Assembly: GCF_021283305.1 (NCBI RefSeq)
Contig: NZ_JAJSOK010000023.1
Location: 1-64,000 of the forward strand
Reading direction: 5' to 3'
Length of the DNA: 64,000 bases
DNA from: Pseudonocardia kujensis
GTDB lineage: Bacteria; Actinomycetota; Actinomycetes; Mycobacteriales; Pseudonocardiaceae
The notes beneath the pieces were generated by a model. That model saw nothing but the letters and a program-made list of their open reading frames with translations. It was not told the DNA's origin and did no database searches. This document shows positions 18,425 through 27,423 of the stretch, piece by piece. The first letter of the stretch is position 1; each line of letters opens with the position of its first letter. The position numbers and the translations under genes are program-made.

Positions 18425-20149
18425 CTACGCCTCCTGCAGCTCGGCGAGGATCCGCTGCCGCAGCCGGTACTTCTCGACCTTGTTCGTCGGCGTGCGCGGG
18501 ATGTCGTCGACGATCCGGACGTGCCTCGGCCGCAGGTACTTCGGCATGGTCTCCTCGGCGAAGGCGAACACCTCGTCCGTGGTCAGCGGGGCCCCCTCGG
18601 TGGGGACGACGTAGGCCACGATGTCGTCCTCGTCCCCCTCGGCGCTCGGGATCGGGAACGCGGCGCTCATCCGGATCACCGGGTGCTGGTTGAGCATGTC
18701 CTCGACCTGGAACGACGACAGGTTCTCGCCGCGCACCCGGATCCGGTCCCCGAGCCGGTCGACGAAGTAGAACAGCCCGTCCCCGCCCACGAGCGCGGCG
18801 TCGCCGGTGTGGAACCAGAGGTTGCGGGTCGCGGTGACCGTGGCCTCCGGCTTGTTCAGGTAGGACTCCAGCAGCAGCCCCGGCACCTTTGGCCGGACGG
18901 CGAGGTGGCCGGGCTCCTCCGGCGCGCACTCCTCGTCCCGCTCGTTGCGGACCGTGACGTCGAAGAACGGGCTCGGCCGCCCCATCAACCCCTTCCGGGT
19001 CGCGTGGGCGGCCTGCAGGACCGGGACGCCCTTGCGCTCCGCCACCGCCGCCATCTCCTCGTGCGAGTGGCCGCGGTAGAGATCGGTCGGCGTCCCCTCG
19101 CCGGGAGCGGTCTCCTCGATCAGCACGCACAGCGGCGCCCCGGCCTCGGTCTGCCCGAACCCGGCCGCCACGTGGTCGATCCCGAACCGGCGGGAGAACT
19201 CGTTGTGCTGCAACGGCAACGGCTGCATGTACGCCTTGTTCAACGTGTTCCGCCGGTCGTCGGCCGAGACAGGTGCCTTGGAGAGCCAGGGGATCATGAC
19301 GTCGAGCAGGATCGCCGAGGTCGCCCCGCGGGAGGCGACGCGCTCCCAGAACCGGGTGGGGCTGAACCGGTTCCACACCGCGACCTCGCTGCCCTGCCAG
19401 AGCGCACGGCCGAAGTTCGCCAGCGCCCCGCCCACGTGGTACATCGGCAGGTCGTTGTAGACGACATCCTCCGCGGACAGCGTCATCCGCAGCCCCCAGG
19501 TGTACTGCGCCATCCAACGAAACGGCTGCAGCACGCCCTTCGACGGACCGGTGGTCCCGGAGGTGTAGAAGACGTTGGCCGGGTCGTCGAAGGCGAGGGC
19601 GATCGGCGGCGCCGCGGCGTCGGCCACGAGATCGTTCCAGCTCACCGGCCGGTACGCGGGGTGCAGGTCGGGGGCGGGCGCGTGGTCGTGCGCCGTCGGC
19701 GGCGGGGCGTAGACGGCGACGGCGGGCGGCTGCTCCAGCCCGTCCGCGACGCCGTTGAGCGCCGGGAGCAGCGCCGGGTCGGTCACGGTCAACACCGGCC
19801 TGGTGTCGTCGAGCTGGTAGGACAGCAGCCGCCCGGTGTAGGAGAAGTTGACCGGCGCGTAGACCGCCCCGGCCTTCCAGCAGCCGACCATCACCAGCGC
19901 GGTGATCATCGGGTTGAGGCTGAAGACCGACACCCGGTCGCCCTTGGCCACGCCCTGACCGGCCAGGTTGCCGGCGATCGCATCCGTCCGGCGGTCGAAC
20001 TCGGCGTAGGTGAACGAGACGTCGTCCTCGCCGTAGTAGAGGAAGGTGCGGTCGCCGGTGGTCCGCGCCCAGTGCCGCAGCCGGTCGGTGATCAGCTCGT
20101 CCTCGGCCCGCAGCCGTGCGGTGAGCTCGTGCTCCGATGTCGCTGCCAT
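18425..20149 (-). CDS. CaiC-like ATP-dependent acyl-CoA ligase
   Basis: This 574-residue adenylate-forming enzyme has the P-loop FYTSGTTGPSKG, GFGQTEAG (A5), LWFHTGDAA (A7), RLGDRIRVRGENLS (A8) and PTNKVEKYRLRQ (A10). Segments such as NRFSPTRFWERVASRGAT and LPMYHVGGALA resemble the crotonobetaine/carnitine-CoA ligase branch. It begins 10 bp after the acyl-CoA carboxylase stop, so both belong to the TetR-led operon. It ends about 100 bp from the convergent acyltransferase/methyltransferase operon. The natural acid may be a betaine or a branched or aromatic acid. Confidence 0.87.
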   Translation of the reverse strand: MAATSEHELTARLRAEDELITDRLRHWARTTGDRTFLYYGEDDVSFTYAEFDRRTDAIAGNLAGQGVAKGDRVSVFSLNPMITALVMVGCWKAGAVYAPVNFSYTGRLLSYQLDDTRPVLTVTDPALLPALNGVADGLEQPPAVAVYAPPPTAHDHAPAPDLHPAYRPVSWNDLVADAAAPPIALAFDDPANVFYTSGTTGPSKGVLQPFRWMAQYTWGLRMTLSAEDVVYNDLPMYHVGGALANFGRALWQGSEVAVWNRFSPTRFWERVASRGATSAILLDVMIPWLSKAPVSADDRRNTLNKAYMQPLPLQHNEFSRRFGIDHVAAGFGQTEAGAPLCVLIEETAPGEGTPTDLYRGHSHEEMAAVAERKGVPVLQAAHATRKGLMGRPSPFFDVTVRNERDEECAPEEPGHLAVRPKVPGLLLESYLNKPEATVTATRNLWFHTGDAALVGGDGLFYFVDRLGDRIRVRGENLSSFQVEDMLNQHPVIRMSAAFPIPSAEGDEDDIVAYVVPTEGAPLTTDEVFAFAEETMPKYLRPRHVRIVDDIPRTPTNKVEKYRLRQRILAELQEA

Positions 20150-20159
20150 GCGGGTCTCC

Positions 20160-23100
20160 TCAGGGGCGCGTGCCGAAGGCGGGGCGGCCGAGCTGCTCGG
20201 GCAGCAGGCGGTAGGCGTCGCGCACCCACTCGCACAGCACGGCCCGGCTCTCGCGGGGGTCGATCAGGTCCTGCACGCCGAACCGCTCGACGGTCCGGAA
20301 CGGCGAGGCCAGCGCCTCCAGCTCGCGCTCGATCCGGGCGATCTCCGCCGCCCGGTCCGGCGCGTTGGCGAGCTGCGCGCGGAAGGCCGCCTCGACGCCG
20401 CCCTTCGCGGGCAGCGAGCCCCAGGTCGCCGAGGGCCAGGCCCACGTCCGGTTCGGCCGGTGCCGGTTGACGATCCCGGCCCCGCCGACCCCGAACACCC
20501 GCCGCACGACGATCTCGGCCTGTGGGATCCGCGCCTGGTAGACCGCGGCGATGGCCCGGACTCCGAAGCGGATGGTGGCCTTGCGCTCGGCGCCCGAGCC
20601 GATCGAGGCGCCACCCTGGTCGGTGAGGCTGACCAGCGGCAGGTGGAAGGTCTCGCAGAGGTCGACGAGCCGGGTGATGGCCTGCGCGCCCTCCGCCGAG
20701 ATGGTCACGCCTCGGGTCGGGTCGGTGGCGATCACGCCGACCGGGTGCCCGTCGAGCCGGGCGAGCGCGGTCACCGTCGCGCCGCCGTACTCGGCGTAGC
20801 GGAAGACCGAGCCCTGGTCGAAGACGGCCTCGAGCAGGGCGTCCACGTCGTAGGGCTCGCGGGGGTTGCGGGGCACGGCCCGCAGCAGGCTCTCCTCCAC
20901 CCGGTCCGCCGGGTCCTCGCCGGGCACGACCGGGGGCACCTCGAACACGCTCTGCGGCAGGTAGGACAGGAAGCCCCGGATCACGCCGAAGGCCTCCGCC
21001 TCGCTGCGGACGAACCGCTCCACGAGGCCGTTGTTGCGGTGGATCTCCGCGCCGCCGAGCTGCTCCTTGGTCAGGTCCTCGCCGGAGCTGCCCTTCACCA
21101 CCGGCGGCCCGGCGGTGAAGACCTGCCCGATGCCCTCGACCATCAGCGCCAGGTGGGACATGGCCAGGCGCGCGGCGCCCAGCCCGACCGTCGGGCCGAG
21201 GCAGGCCGAGACGACCGGGACCAGCGACATGTTCTCGACGACGGCGTCCCACCCCGGGTTGACCGGCAGGTAGTGGTAGCCGTTGCGCTGCGCGGTGACG
21301 ACGCTCCCGCCGCCGCTCGCCCCGTCGAGCAGCCGGACGACCGGCAGCCGCATCGCGCCCGCGTACTCCTCGGTGAAGACCTGCTTCTGCCAGATCGCGG
21401 CGTCGCCGGAGCTGCCACGGATGGTGAAGTCGTCCGCCCCGACGACGGCGCGGCGCCCGTCGATCCGGGCCGTACCGGAGACGAAGTTGACCGGCAGCAG
21501 CGCAGCCAGCTCGTTGTCCTCGGAGTAGGTGGCGAAGCCGGTGAGCGGGGCGATCTCGGAGAAGCTGCCCTTGTCCGCCAGCGCATCGATCCGCTCGCGC
21601 ACGGTCAGCCGGCCGCTCTCGTGCTGGCGGGCGATCTTCTCCGGCCCACCCATCTCGCGGCCGAGGGCCCGGCGGCGGTGGACCTCCTCCGCCTCGCGCT
21701 CCCAGCCCTCGTCGACCGCGGGGACGTCCGCCGTGACCTCTCCGTCGTCCGCCGCCGAGGGTTCCAGCACCAGCAGCGGCGCGCCTTCCTCGACGACCGC
21801 CCCGACCTCGGCCAACAACCGGCCGACGGTGCCCGCGGTCTCGGCGCGGACCGTGAACTCCATCTTCATCGCCTCGAGCACCAGCAGGCGCTCGCCGCGG
21901 CGGACCCGGGCACCGGGCTCGACCGCGTACTCGACGACGACCCCGTCCATCGGCGCCGTGATCCCGTCGACGGGGACGACCGCGGCCGTCGGTGCCGCCT
22001 CCGGGGCGGTGGGGAACCGGACCGGCAGGGCGGTGCTCCGCAGCTCGGCGAGGTGCGCGGCCACGAACCCGGTGTCCGACGGGCCGCCGGTGAAGTCCGG
22101 ATGGGTCAGCACCGCGCGCAGGAACGGGATCGTCGTCGCGAGCCCCTCGATCCGGAACTCGGCCAGCGCGGCGTCCGCGCGCCGGGCCGCGTCGGCGAAC
22201 GAGGCGCCGCGGGCGATCACCTTGGCCAGCAACGAGTCGAACCGCGGGCTGGTCCGCAGGCCGGTGTAGCCGTAGGTGTCCACCCGCACGTGCGGGCCGG
22301 AGGGCGGGTCGAAGGCGGTGAGCAGGCCCGCCCGGGGGCGGGGCGTGCCGTCCTCGTCGAGCTCCTCGGTGTTGACCCGGGCCTGGATCGCGAACCCCCG
22401 CGGCTGTCCGTCGACGTCCAGCGCGCCGCCCTGTGCGAGCCGGATCTGGGTCTCGACGAGGTCGACGCCGGTGACCTCCTCGGTCACGGTGTGCTCGACC
22501 TGGAGCCGGGGGTTGAGCTCGAGGAACCACACGTCGTCGCCGTGCACGAGGAACTCGACGGTGCCCAGGCTCTCGTAGCCGACATGCTGGCCGATCGCGA
22601 CGGCCGCGTCGAGGAGCCGCTGCCGGACCGTGGCGTCCAGGAACGGCGCGGGGGCGATCTCGACCAGCTTCTGGTGCCGGCGTTGGATCGAGCAGTCCCG
22701 CTCGCCCAGGTGCCGGACCTGCGCGCCGTCCCCGACGATCTGCACCTCGATGTGCCGCGCCGCCCCGACCAGCTTCTCCACGTACAGCTCCCCCGACCCG
22801 AACGCCTGCTCGGCCTCGGAACGGCAGCGGGCGTACGCGTCGGCGAGGTCGTCCGCCCCGGTCACGGCCCGCATGCCGCGGCCGCCCCCGCCGGCGAGTG
22901 CCTTGAGCATCACGGCGCCGTGCTCCGCGAGGAAGGTCGCGGCCTCGTCGAGCGAGGTTGGCCCGAGGGTGCCGGGCAGGACCGGGACGCCGGCCTCCTG
23001 GGCCGTCGCACGGGCGCGGACCTTGTCGCCGAACAGGTCCAACAGCTCAGGTCGTGGGCCGACGAAGGTCAGGCCGGTGTCGGCGCACCGCCGGGCGAAG

Positions 23101-23360
23101 GCGGCGTTCTCGCTGAGGAAGCCGTAGCCGGGGTGCACGAACCGGGCTCCCGCACGGGTGGCCACCTCGAGGAGCGCGTCCTGGTCCAGGTAGGCGGCCA
23201 CGCCGGAGCCGGGCAGCTCGTGCGCCTCGTCCGCCAGCGTGACGTGCGGGGCGCCGGCGTCCTCGGGCGCGAACACGGCGACCGTCCGCAGGCCCAGCTC
23301 GCGGGCGGCCCGGACGAGCCGGACGGCGATCTCGCCCCGGTTGGCGACGAGCAGGGTCAC
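20160..23360 (-). CDS. Single-chain acyl-CoA carboxylase (biotin carboxylase-BCCP-carboxyltransferase)
   Basis: The 1,066-residue protein carries all carboxylase parts in one chain. The biotin carboxylase (about 1-450) has the ATP-grasp GGGGRGM loop and EKLVGAARHIEVQI. The biotin domain has LEAMKMEF, with the biotinyl lysine near residue 499. The carboxyltransferase (about 560-1066) has GSSGEDLTKEQLGGAEIH and TDPTRGVTISAEGAQ. This order and length match the long-chain/single-chain acyl-CoA carboxylases of mycobacteria and relatives. It starts at GTG 23360 with GGAGG close by, overlapping the TetR stop (GTGA). It would carboxylate an acyl-CoA, with the following ligase supplying or consuming the thioester. 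Confidence 0.92.
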   Translation of the reverse strand: MTLLVANRGEIAVRLVRAARELGLRTVAVFAPEDAGAPHVTLADEAHELPGSGVAAYLDQDALLEVATRAGARFVHPGYGFLSENAAFARRCADTGLTFVGPRPELLDLFGDKVRARATAQEAGVPVLPGTLGPTSLDEAATFLAEHGAVMLKALAGGGGRGMRAVTGADDLADAYARCRSEAEQAFGSGELYVEKLVGAARHIEVQIVGDGAQVRHLGERDCSIQRRHQKLVEIAPAPFLDATVRQRLLDAAVAIGQHVGYESLGTVEFLVHGDDVWFLELNPRLQVEHTVTEEVTGVDLVETQIRLAQGGALDVDGQPRGFAIQARVNTEELDEDGTPRPRAGLLTAFDPPSGPHVRVDTYGYTGLRTSPRFDSLLAKVIARGASFADAARRADAALAEFRIEGLATTIPFLRAVLTHPDFTGGPSDTGFVAAHLAELRSTALPVRFPTAPEAAPTAAVVPVDGITAPMDGVVVEYAVEPGARVRRGERLLVLEAMKMEFTVRAETAGTVGRLLAEVGAVVEEGAPLLVLEPSAADDGEVTADVPAVDEGWEREAEEVHRRRALGREMGGPEKIARQHESGRLTVRERIDALADKGSFSEIAPLTGFATYSEDNELAALLPVNFVSGTARIDGRRAVVGADDFTIRGSSGDAAIWQKQVFTEEYAGAMRLPVVRLLDGASGGGSVVTAQRNGYHYLPVNPGWDAVVENMSLVPVVSACLGPTVGLGAARLAMSHLALMVEGIGQVFTAGPPVVKGSSGEDLTKEQLGGAEIHRNNGLVERFVRSEAEAFGVIRGFLSYLPQSVFEVPPVVPGEDPADRVEESLLRAVPRNPREPYDVDALLEAVFDQGSVFRYAEYGGATVTALARLDGHPVGVIATDPTRGVTISAEGAQAITRLVDLCETFHLPLVSLTDQGGASIGSGAERKATIRFGVRAIAAVYQARIPQAEIVVRRVFGVGGAGIVNRHRPNRTWAWPSATWGSLPAKGGVEAAFRAQLANAPDRAAEIARIERELEALASPFRTVERFGVQDLIDPRESRAVLCEWVRDAYRLLPEQLGRPAFGTRP

Positions 23361-23986
23361 GGGACCTCCAGTCGTGCGGTGATGCTGCGCAGCAGGTGCG
23401 CGACGAGGCGGTCGACGATCTGGAACTCGTCGAGCCCGCCGTCCGGCCGGTACCAGACCGCCGGGCCGAAACAGGCCCTGATCAGGGTGAACGCGGTGAG
23501 TTTCACGTCGTCGACCACGAGGCTGCCCTCGGCCACGCCCTCGCGCAGCAGCGTCTCGAGCAGCCGCTCGTAGCGGCGCTCGATGGTCCGGACCTCGTCG
23601 AGGTGCCGCTGGTCCAGGCCGTGCAGCACCGGCAGGAGGATCACGTGCCTGGCGAGCGGGTCGAACGCCGTCGCCGCGAGATCCCGCAGGGCGGCCTCGA
23701 TGCGCACACGGGCGCTCTCGGGTCGCTGCACGATCTCGGTGAGCCGGTCGACCGCCGCCCCCGAGGTGGCTCGCCGGGTCTCCACGACCAGCTCCTGCTT
23801 GCTGCGGAACTGGTAGTAGAGCACGCCCTTGCTCACGCCCATCCGGGCGGCGATGTCCTCCATCGTCGCGGCCTCGTACCCCTTGCGGGCGAACACCTCC
23901 GCCGCGGCCGCCAGGATCCGCCGGCGCTGCGCCTCGCGCTGTTCGGGATCGCGGACGGCGCTGCCCCGCAGGCCGATCTCGGCCAC
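23357..23986 (-). CDS. TetR-family regulator of the acyl-CoA carboxylase operon
   Basis: The 209-residue protein has a TetR DNA-binding region (AAEVFARKGYEAATMEDIAARMGVSKGVLYYQFRSKQEL) and a C-terminal half with AVWYRPDGGLDEFQIVDRLVAHLL, the type that responds to acyl-CoA ligands. It is the first gene of the operon and overlaps the carboxylase start, so it is probably autoregulated. A perfect palindrome, CCGGT-TTAT-ACCGG, lies 41-54 bp before its start and is a good operator candidate. Confidence 0.85.
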   Translation of the reverse strand: MAEIGLRGSAVRDPEQREAQRRRILAAAAEVFARKGYEAATMEDIAARMGVSKGVLYYQFRSKQELVVETRRATSGAAVDRLTEIVQRPESARVRIEAALRDLAATAFDPLARHVILLPVLHGLDQRHLDEVRTIERRYERLLETLLREGVAEGSLVVDDVKLTAFTLIRACFGPAVWYRPDGGLDEFQIVDRLVAHLLRSITARLEVP

Positions 23987-24026
23987 CGACCCTCCCGGCG
24001 CGTCGTCGCGTCCGACGTTCGACCCG

Positions 24027-24040
24027 CCGGTTTATACCGG
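24027..24040. promoter_or_regulatory. Candidate TetR operator (inverted repeat)
   Basis: CCGGTTTATACCGG has arms CCGGT and ACCGG around the spacer TTAT. It lies in the short, less GC-rich promoter region upstream of the TetR / acyl-CoA carboxylase operon. Its position fits autoregulation by the first gene. Confidence 0.5.
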
Positions 24041-24125
24041 AGCGTATGAGGGGTTGGGGGGCCAGGTCAACGCCGCGGACCTGACCAGAGGAGGCTCATC
24101 GCGGACGAGGGTCCGGCGCACGGCC

Positions 24126-24857
24126 TCACGTCAGGTGCCGGGCGAAGAACCGGTTCCCGGCGTCCGCCTCGAACTGCGGGACGCCGGTGTGCCCGCCCAT
24201 GTTGGCGTGCAGCGTCTTCTCCTCGGCGCCGAAGGCGTCGAACAGGTCCAGGGCCCGCTGTCGGTCGTTCCCCTCGTCGTCCCACTGCAGCAGGACCAGC
24301 AGCGGGATGGTGACCTGCCGGGCCTCGTCGAACATCCTGCGGGGCACGAAACTGCCGGCGAACAGGACCGCGGCGGAGAGGCGCGGCTCGACCACCGCGA
24401 GCCGGGTACCGATCGCGATCACCCCTCCCGCGTAGCCGACCGGGCCGCCGATCTCGGGCAGCGCGAGGAGGGCGTCCAGGGCGGCCCGCCATTCCGGAAC
24501 CGCCTCGTCGACCAGCGGGAGGACGAGCCGGTCGATGATGTCGTCGCCGACCGGCTCGCCGGCCTCCACCGCCCGGCGAAGGTCGGCCCGGGCCTCCTCG
24601 GCGGCGGCGGAACGGGGCCGGTCACCGCTCCCCGGGAGCTCGATCGTGGCCGCGGCGTAGCCCTCGGCCGCGGAGTGCCGGGCCCGGGCGACCAACCGGG
24701 GGTACATCCTGTGCAGTCCGCCGGGGTGACCGAGCAGGATCAGCGGGGCCGGTGCGGATGCGGGGCCGGGCGTCCACAGGATGCCGGGGATCTCGCCGAG
24801 GGTGAACCCGCGTTCGAGGACGCCGTCGTCGAAGCGCTGTTCGGAAACGAAACGCAT
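24126..24857 (-). CDS. Alpha/beta-hydrolase-fold protein lacking the usual nucleophile serine
   Basis: The 243-residue protein has an early LILLGHPGG oxyanion-type strand, IELPGSGDR, a late acid region and GGHTGVPQFE with a candidate catalytic His. The nucleophile elbow, which normally reads GLSMGT, appears to be VIAIGT in VGYAGGVIAIGTRLA, so the serine is alanine. It may be a non-catalytic or cofactor-binding relative, or an atypical enzyme. It is preceded by about 200 bp of promoter-like sequence and is not in an obvious operon. Confidence 0.7.
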   Translation of the reverse strand: MRFVSEQRFDDGVLERGFTLGEIPGILWTPGPASAPAPLILLGHPGGLHRMYPRLVARARHSAAEGYAAATIELPGSGDRPRSAAAEEARADLRRAVEAGEPVGDDIIDRLVLPLVDEAVPEWRAALDALLALPEIGGPVGYAGGVIAIGTRLAVVEPRLSAAVLFAGSFVPRRMFDEARQVTIPLLVLLQWDDEGNDRQRALDLFDAFGAEEKTLHANMGGHTGVPQFEADAGNRFFARHLT

Positions 24858-25065
24858 GGTCGTACCTTCCAGGAGTGCTCGGGGCGGCGCTCCCGGACGA
24901 CGACCTAGCGTCCGACCGTGCCCTCGGAGGGGAGCACCCCTGTCGCCACGTTCACGGGTCCCACCTCCTCGTCCTCTCGCACGGCTCGCGGAAACCTAGC
25001 AGTGCCGCCGTCGTCGCCCGAACGGTTTTCGGGGAGGATCCGGCTGTCCGTCCATCCCCCGATGA

Positions 25066-25245
25066 CGGAGCGCCGGGAGGTGCGCGGGGGCGAAGAGATC
25101 GCCGGTGGCCGCGAGCTCGTCGGCGGTCCGGGCGCCTACGGCGTTGGCGGCGCCCCGGTCCACGTCGAACATCCTGTCCCACTCCGGGTCGGTGAGCTCG
25201 CCGACCGTGTGCACGACGTCCCCGAGCAGCCGCGCGCGCTCCACC
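25066..25245 (-). pseudogene. Fragment of a metallo-beta-lactamase-fold hydrolase gene
   Basis: The minus strand encodes LLGDVVHTVGELTDPEW and FDVDRGAANAV, then TADELAATGDLFAPAHLPAL. This is nearly identical to the C-terminal 60 residues of the intact MBL gene at 28477-29286. The DNA of both places is also strongly similar (compare about 28545-28730). No catalytic HxHxDH part is present, so this is a truncated copy. It is joined directly to a decayed SDR gene on the other strand. Confidence 0.75.
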
Positions 25246-25275
25246 TCTCCCCGATGCCGCCGGGCTCCGCCTGAT

Positions 25276-25700
25276 CCCGTTGACGTCACCAGCGCCGCGA
25301 CGGACCTCCGGGAGGAGCTGGCCCGGGCCGGCATCGACACCCTCGACGGGGCCGTCTTCACGATCGGCAGCTGGGGGCCACCCGGGCGGATCGGCCTGAT
25401 CGATACGATCGAGGACACGTGGCAGCGCATGATCGACGCCAACCTCACGGCGCACTTCCACGCCCAATGCACGATCATCCCGCTGGTGGCCCGCACCGGA
25501 GCGCTGATCCACCTCAGCCGGGTTCAGCGGCGAGATCCCTTACCCGTTCGCCGCGCTCGCCGGTGCCACCAACGCCGCGAAGAAGTCGCTCGTCCGTTCG
25601 CTCACCGCCGAGCTCGGCAGCCGCGGCCCCCGGGGTCCACGAGCTGGTCATCGGCCCCATCCGGACCCGGCCCCGCGCGCCGCCAGGGCCCGCCGAGACC
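25276..25700 (+). pseudogene. Frameshifted, 5'-truncated short-chain dehydrogenase remnant
   Basis: The plus strand encodes LREELARAGIDTLDGAVFTI, then DTIEDTWQRMIDANLTAHFH and ARTGALIHLS. It continues as GFSGEIPYPFAALAGATNAAKKSLVRSLTAELGSRGP only after a frame change, and VHELVIGPIRT only after a second one. Each change is explained by one extra base, at about 25518 (C) and about 25633 (G). The Rossmann glycine loop is missing. This is an SDR-type gene in decay. Confidence 0.7.
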
Positions 25701-25792
25701 CCGCGTCGCTCTTCGACCGCCACCTTCGCGCTCCCTCCCGCCACCTCCTCGATCGCCTGCCGTGCGACGTCGGGGTCGGTCGGGGGCGCCGA

Positions 25793-26311
25793 TCAGGCCG
25801 TCGGTTCCGGGTTGCGCTTGCGCCGGCGCTGCCGGGCCGAGCGCGGTGGGGCCGCCCGCATGTGCTCGCGCGCGGATTCGAGCACGGCGTGGAGGGTCTC
25901 GACCTGCTCGCGCGCCAGCGGTTGCAGCAGGAGGTCCCTGATGACCTGCACGTGCCCGGGCAAGACCTTGGCGACCCGCGCCCGGCCCGCGTCGGTGATG
26001 GTGACCGTGACGCCCCGTTCGTCGTCGGCGGCCGGAGCCCGCGTCACCAGCTGCGCCTTCTCCAACAACCCGGCCTGGTAGGTCAGCCCGCTGCGGCTGT
26101 AGACGACGCCGTCGGCCAGATCCGTCATCCGCTCGCTGCCGGTCGGCGAGTCCAGGCCCAGCCGGGCCAGCAGCTGGAACTGCACGTAGCTGAGATCGCC
26201 CTCCTCGCGCAGCTGCTGCTCGACGGTGTGGCGCAACAGATCGGCCACCTCGATCAGGGCGAAGTAGGCGCCCAGCTCGACCGCGTCCAGGGGCGAAGCA
26301 GCGTCTGACAT
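25793..26311 (-). CDS. MarR-family regulator
   Basis: The 172-residue protein has the MarR winged-helix core: LSYVQFQLLARLGLDSPTGSERMTDLADGVVYSRSGLTYQAGLLEKAQLVTRAPAADDERGVTVTITDAGRARVAKV, where GDLxY/DDER and the wing are recognisable. It is divergent from the quinone-reductase-like gene at 26422 with inverted repeats in between. It is therefore likely to repress that gene and itself in response to a phenolic or electrophilic compound. The basic tail (QRRRKRNPEP) is an addition. Confidence 0.85.
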   Translation of the reverse strand: MSDAASPLDAVELGAYFALIEVADLLRHTVEQQLREEGDLSYVQFQLLARLGLDSPTGSERMTDLADGVVYSRSGLTYQAGLLEKAQLVTRAPAADDERGVTVTITDAGRARVAKVLPGHVQVIRDLLLQPLAREQVETLHAVLESAREHMRAAPPRSARQRRRKRNPEPTA

Positions 26312-26329
26312 GGCGGCATCGTACTTCGT

Positions 26330-26396
26330 CTTCGAATCACTTGCTTTGGATTTGAAGCACTGCTAGCGTCCTCCATGTGCTTCGGATTCGAAGTAC
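26330..26396. promoter_or_regulatory. Two inverted repeats between marR and the oxidoreductase (likely MarR operators)
   Basis: CTTCGAATC (26330-26338) faces GATTTGAAG (26349-26357) with one mismatch. A second, tighter repeat is CTTCGGATTCGAAG (26380-26393), within GTGCTTCGGATTCGAAGTAC. Both share the CTTCG...CGAAG-type half sites and lie in the only less GC-rich stretch of the divergent promoter. This is the expected place for MarR binding. Confidence 0.6.
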
Positions 26397-26421
26397 ATCG
26401 CAAGCCGAGAGAGGCATCGCC

Positions 26422-27366
26422 ATGAAGGCTGTCGTGTTCCACGAGTACGGCGACCCGGACGTCCTGCGCTACGAGGACGTCGACACCCCTACGCCGGGCG
26501 CCGGACAGGTTCGGGTGCGGGTGGCGGCGACCACCTTCAACGGCGTCGACGCCAACATCCGGGCCGGCTTCATGCAGGAGCCCATGCCGCTGACGCTGCC
26601 GCACATCCCTGGCCTGGACGTGGCGGGCACCGTCGACGCGCTCGGCGACGACGTACGGGGCCTCGAAGTAGGGGACCAGGTCATCGGGTTCCTGCCCTTC
26701 GTCGCCGACGGCGCCTCCGCCGAGTACGTCATCGCGCCCGCCGACGGGTTGGCGCCGGCCCCCACGACGATCCCGCTCGGCGATGCCGCCGCGTTGCCGT
26801 TGGTGGGTCTCACCGCGTGGCAGGCCCTGTTCGAGCACGCCCGGTTGACCGCCGGGCAGCGGATCCTGATCGTCGGCGCCGGCGGGGCCGTGGGCGGCTA
26901 TGCCGTGCAGCTGGCCAAGGCCGCCGGTGCCCACGTCAGCGCCACCGCCAGCCCCCGCAGCCGCGAGCAACTCACCGAGCAGGGCGCCGACGAGGTCATC
27001 GACCACACCACCACCGAGGTCGCCGACGCCGTCGACGAGCCGGTCGACGTGCTGCTCAACCTGGCCCCGATCACCCCCGAGCAGTTCGCCACGCTGGCCC
27101 GCCGGGTCCGCGACGGCGGCGTCGTGGTCAGCACCACGGTGTGGATGCCCGCACCCGCCGACGAGCAGCGGGGGGTGCGCGGGATCGACCTGTTCGTCCG
27201 CAGCGACGCCGCCCAGCTCGCCGAACTCGTCGCCCGGGTGGACCGCGGCGAGCTCACCGTCGACATCGCCGAACGCGTCGCGCTCGGCGACCTGCCGTCG
27301 ATCCACCGCCGCGCCGCCGACGGCGACGTCGCGGGCAAGGTCGTCGTCCTCGCACCCACCGCCTGA
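26422..27366 (+). CDS. NADP-dependent quinone-reductase-like oxidoreductase (MDR superfamily)
   Basis: The 314-residue product begins MKAVVFHEYGDPDVLRYE, a classic zinc-independent MDR opening. It has GLDVAGTVDALGDDVRGLEVGDQVIGF, and the NADPH Rossmann loop ILIVGAGGAVGGYAVQLAK. A GAGAGAGG ribosome binding site supports ATG 26422 over the upstream in-frame start at 26377. It is divergent from marR and 57 bp upstream of an esterase on the same strand. It probably reduces a quinone or enone. Confidence 0.87.
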   Translation: MKAVVFHEYGDPDVLRYEDVDTPTPGAGQVRVRVAATTFNGVDANIRAGFMQEPMPLTLPHIPGLDVAGTVDALGDDVRGLEVGDQVIGFLPFVADGASAEYVIAPADGLAPAPTTIPLGDAAALPLVGLTAWQALFEHARLTAGQRILIVGAGGAVGGYAVQLAKAAGAHVSATASPRSREQLTEQGADEVIDHTTTEVADAVDEPVDVLLNLAPITPEQFATLARRVRDGGVVVSTTVWMPAPADEQRGVRGIDLFVRSDAAQLAELVARVDRGELTVDIAERVALGDLPSIHRRAADGDVAGKVVVLAPTA

Positions 27367-27423
27367 GCCGGGCCGGCCGGCCCGGTTCGCACCACCCCAC
27401 GCGCAGGAGACACGAGGCACATC

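Noticed and set aside
20046-23573. A very long open frame (over 1,100 codons) on the plus strand.
   Set aside because: It is antisense to the acyl-CoA carboxylase, is rich in Arg/Gly/Ala/Pro and shows no family motif. Such shadows are expected at this GC content.
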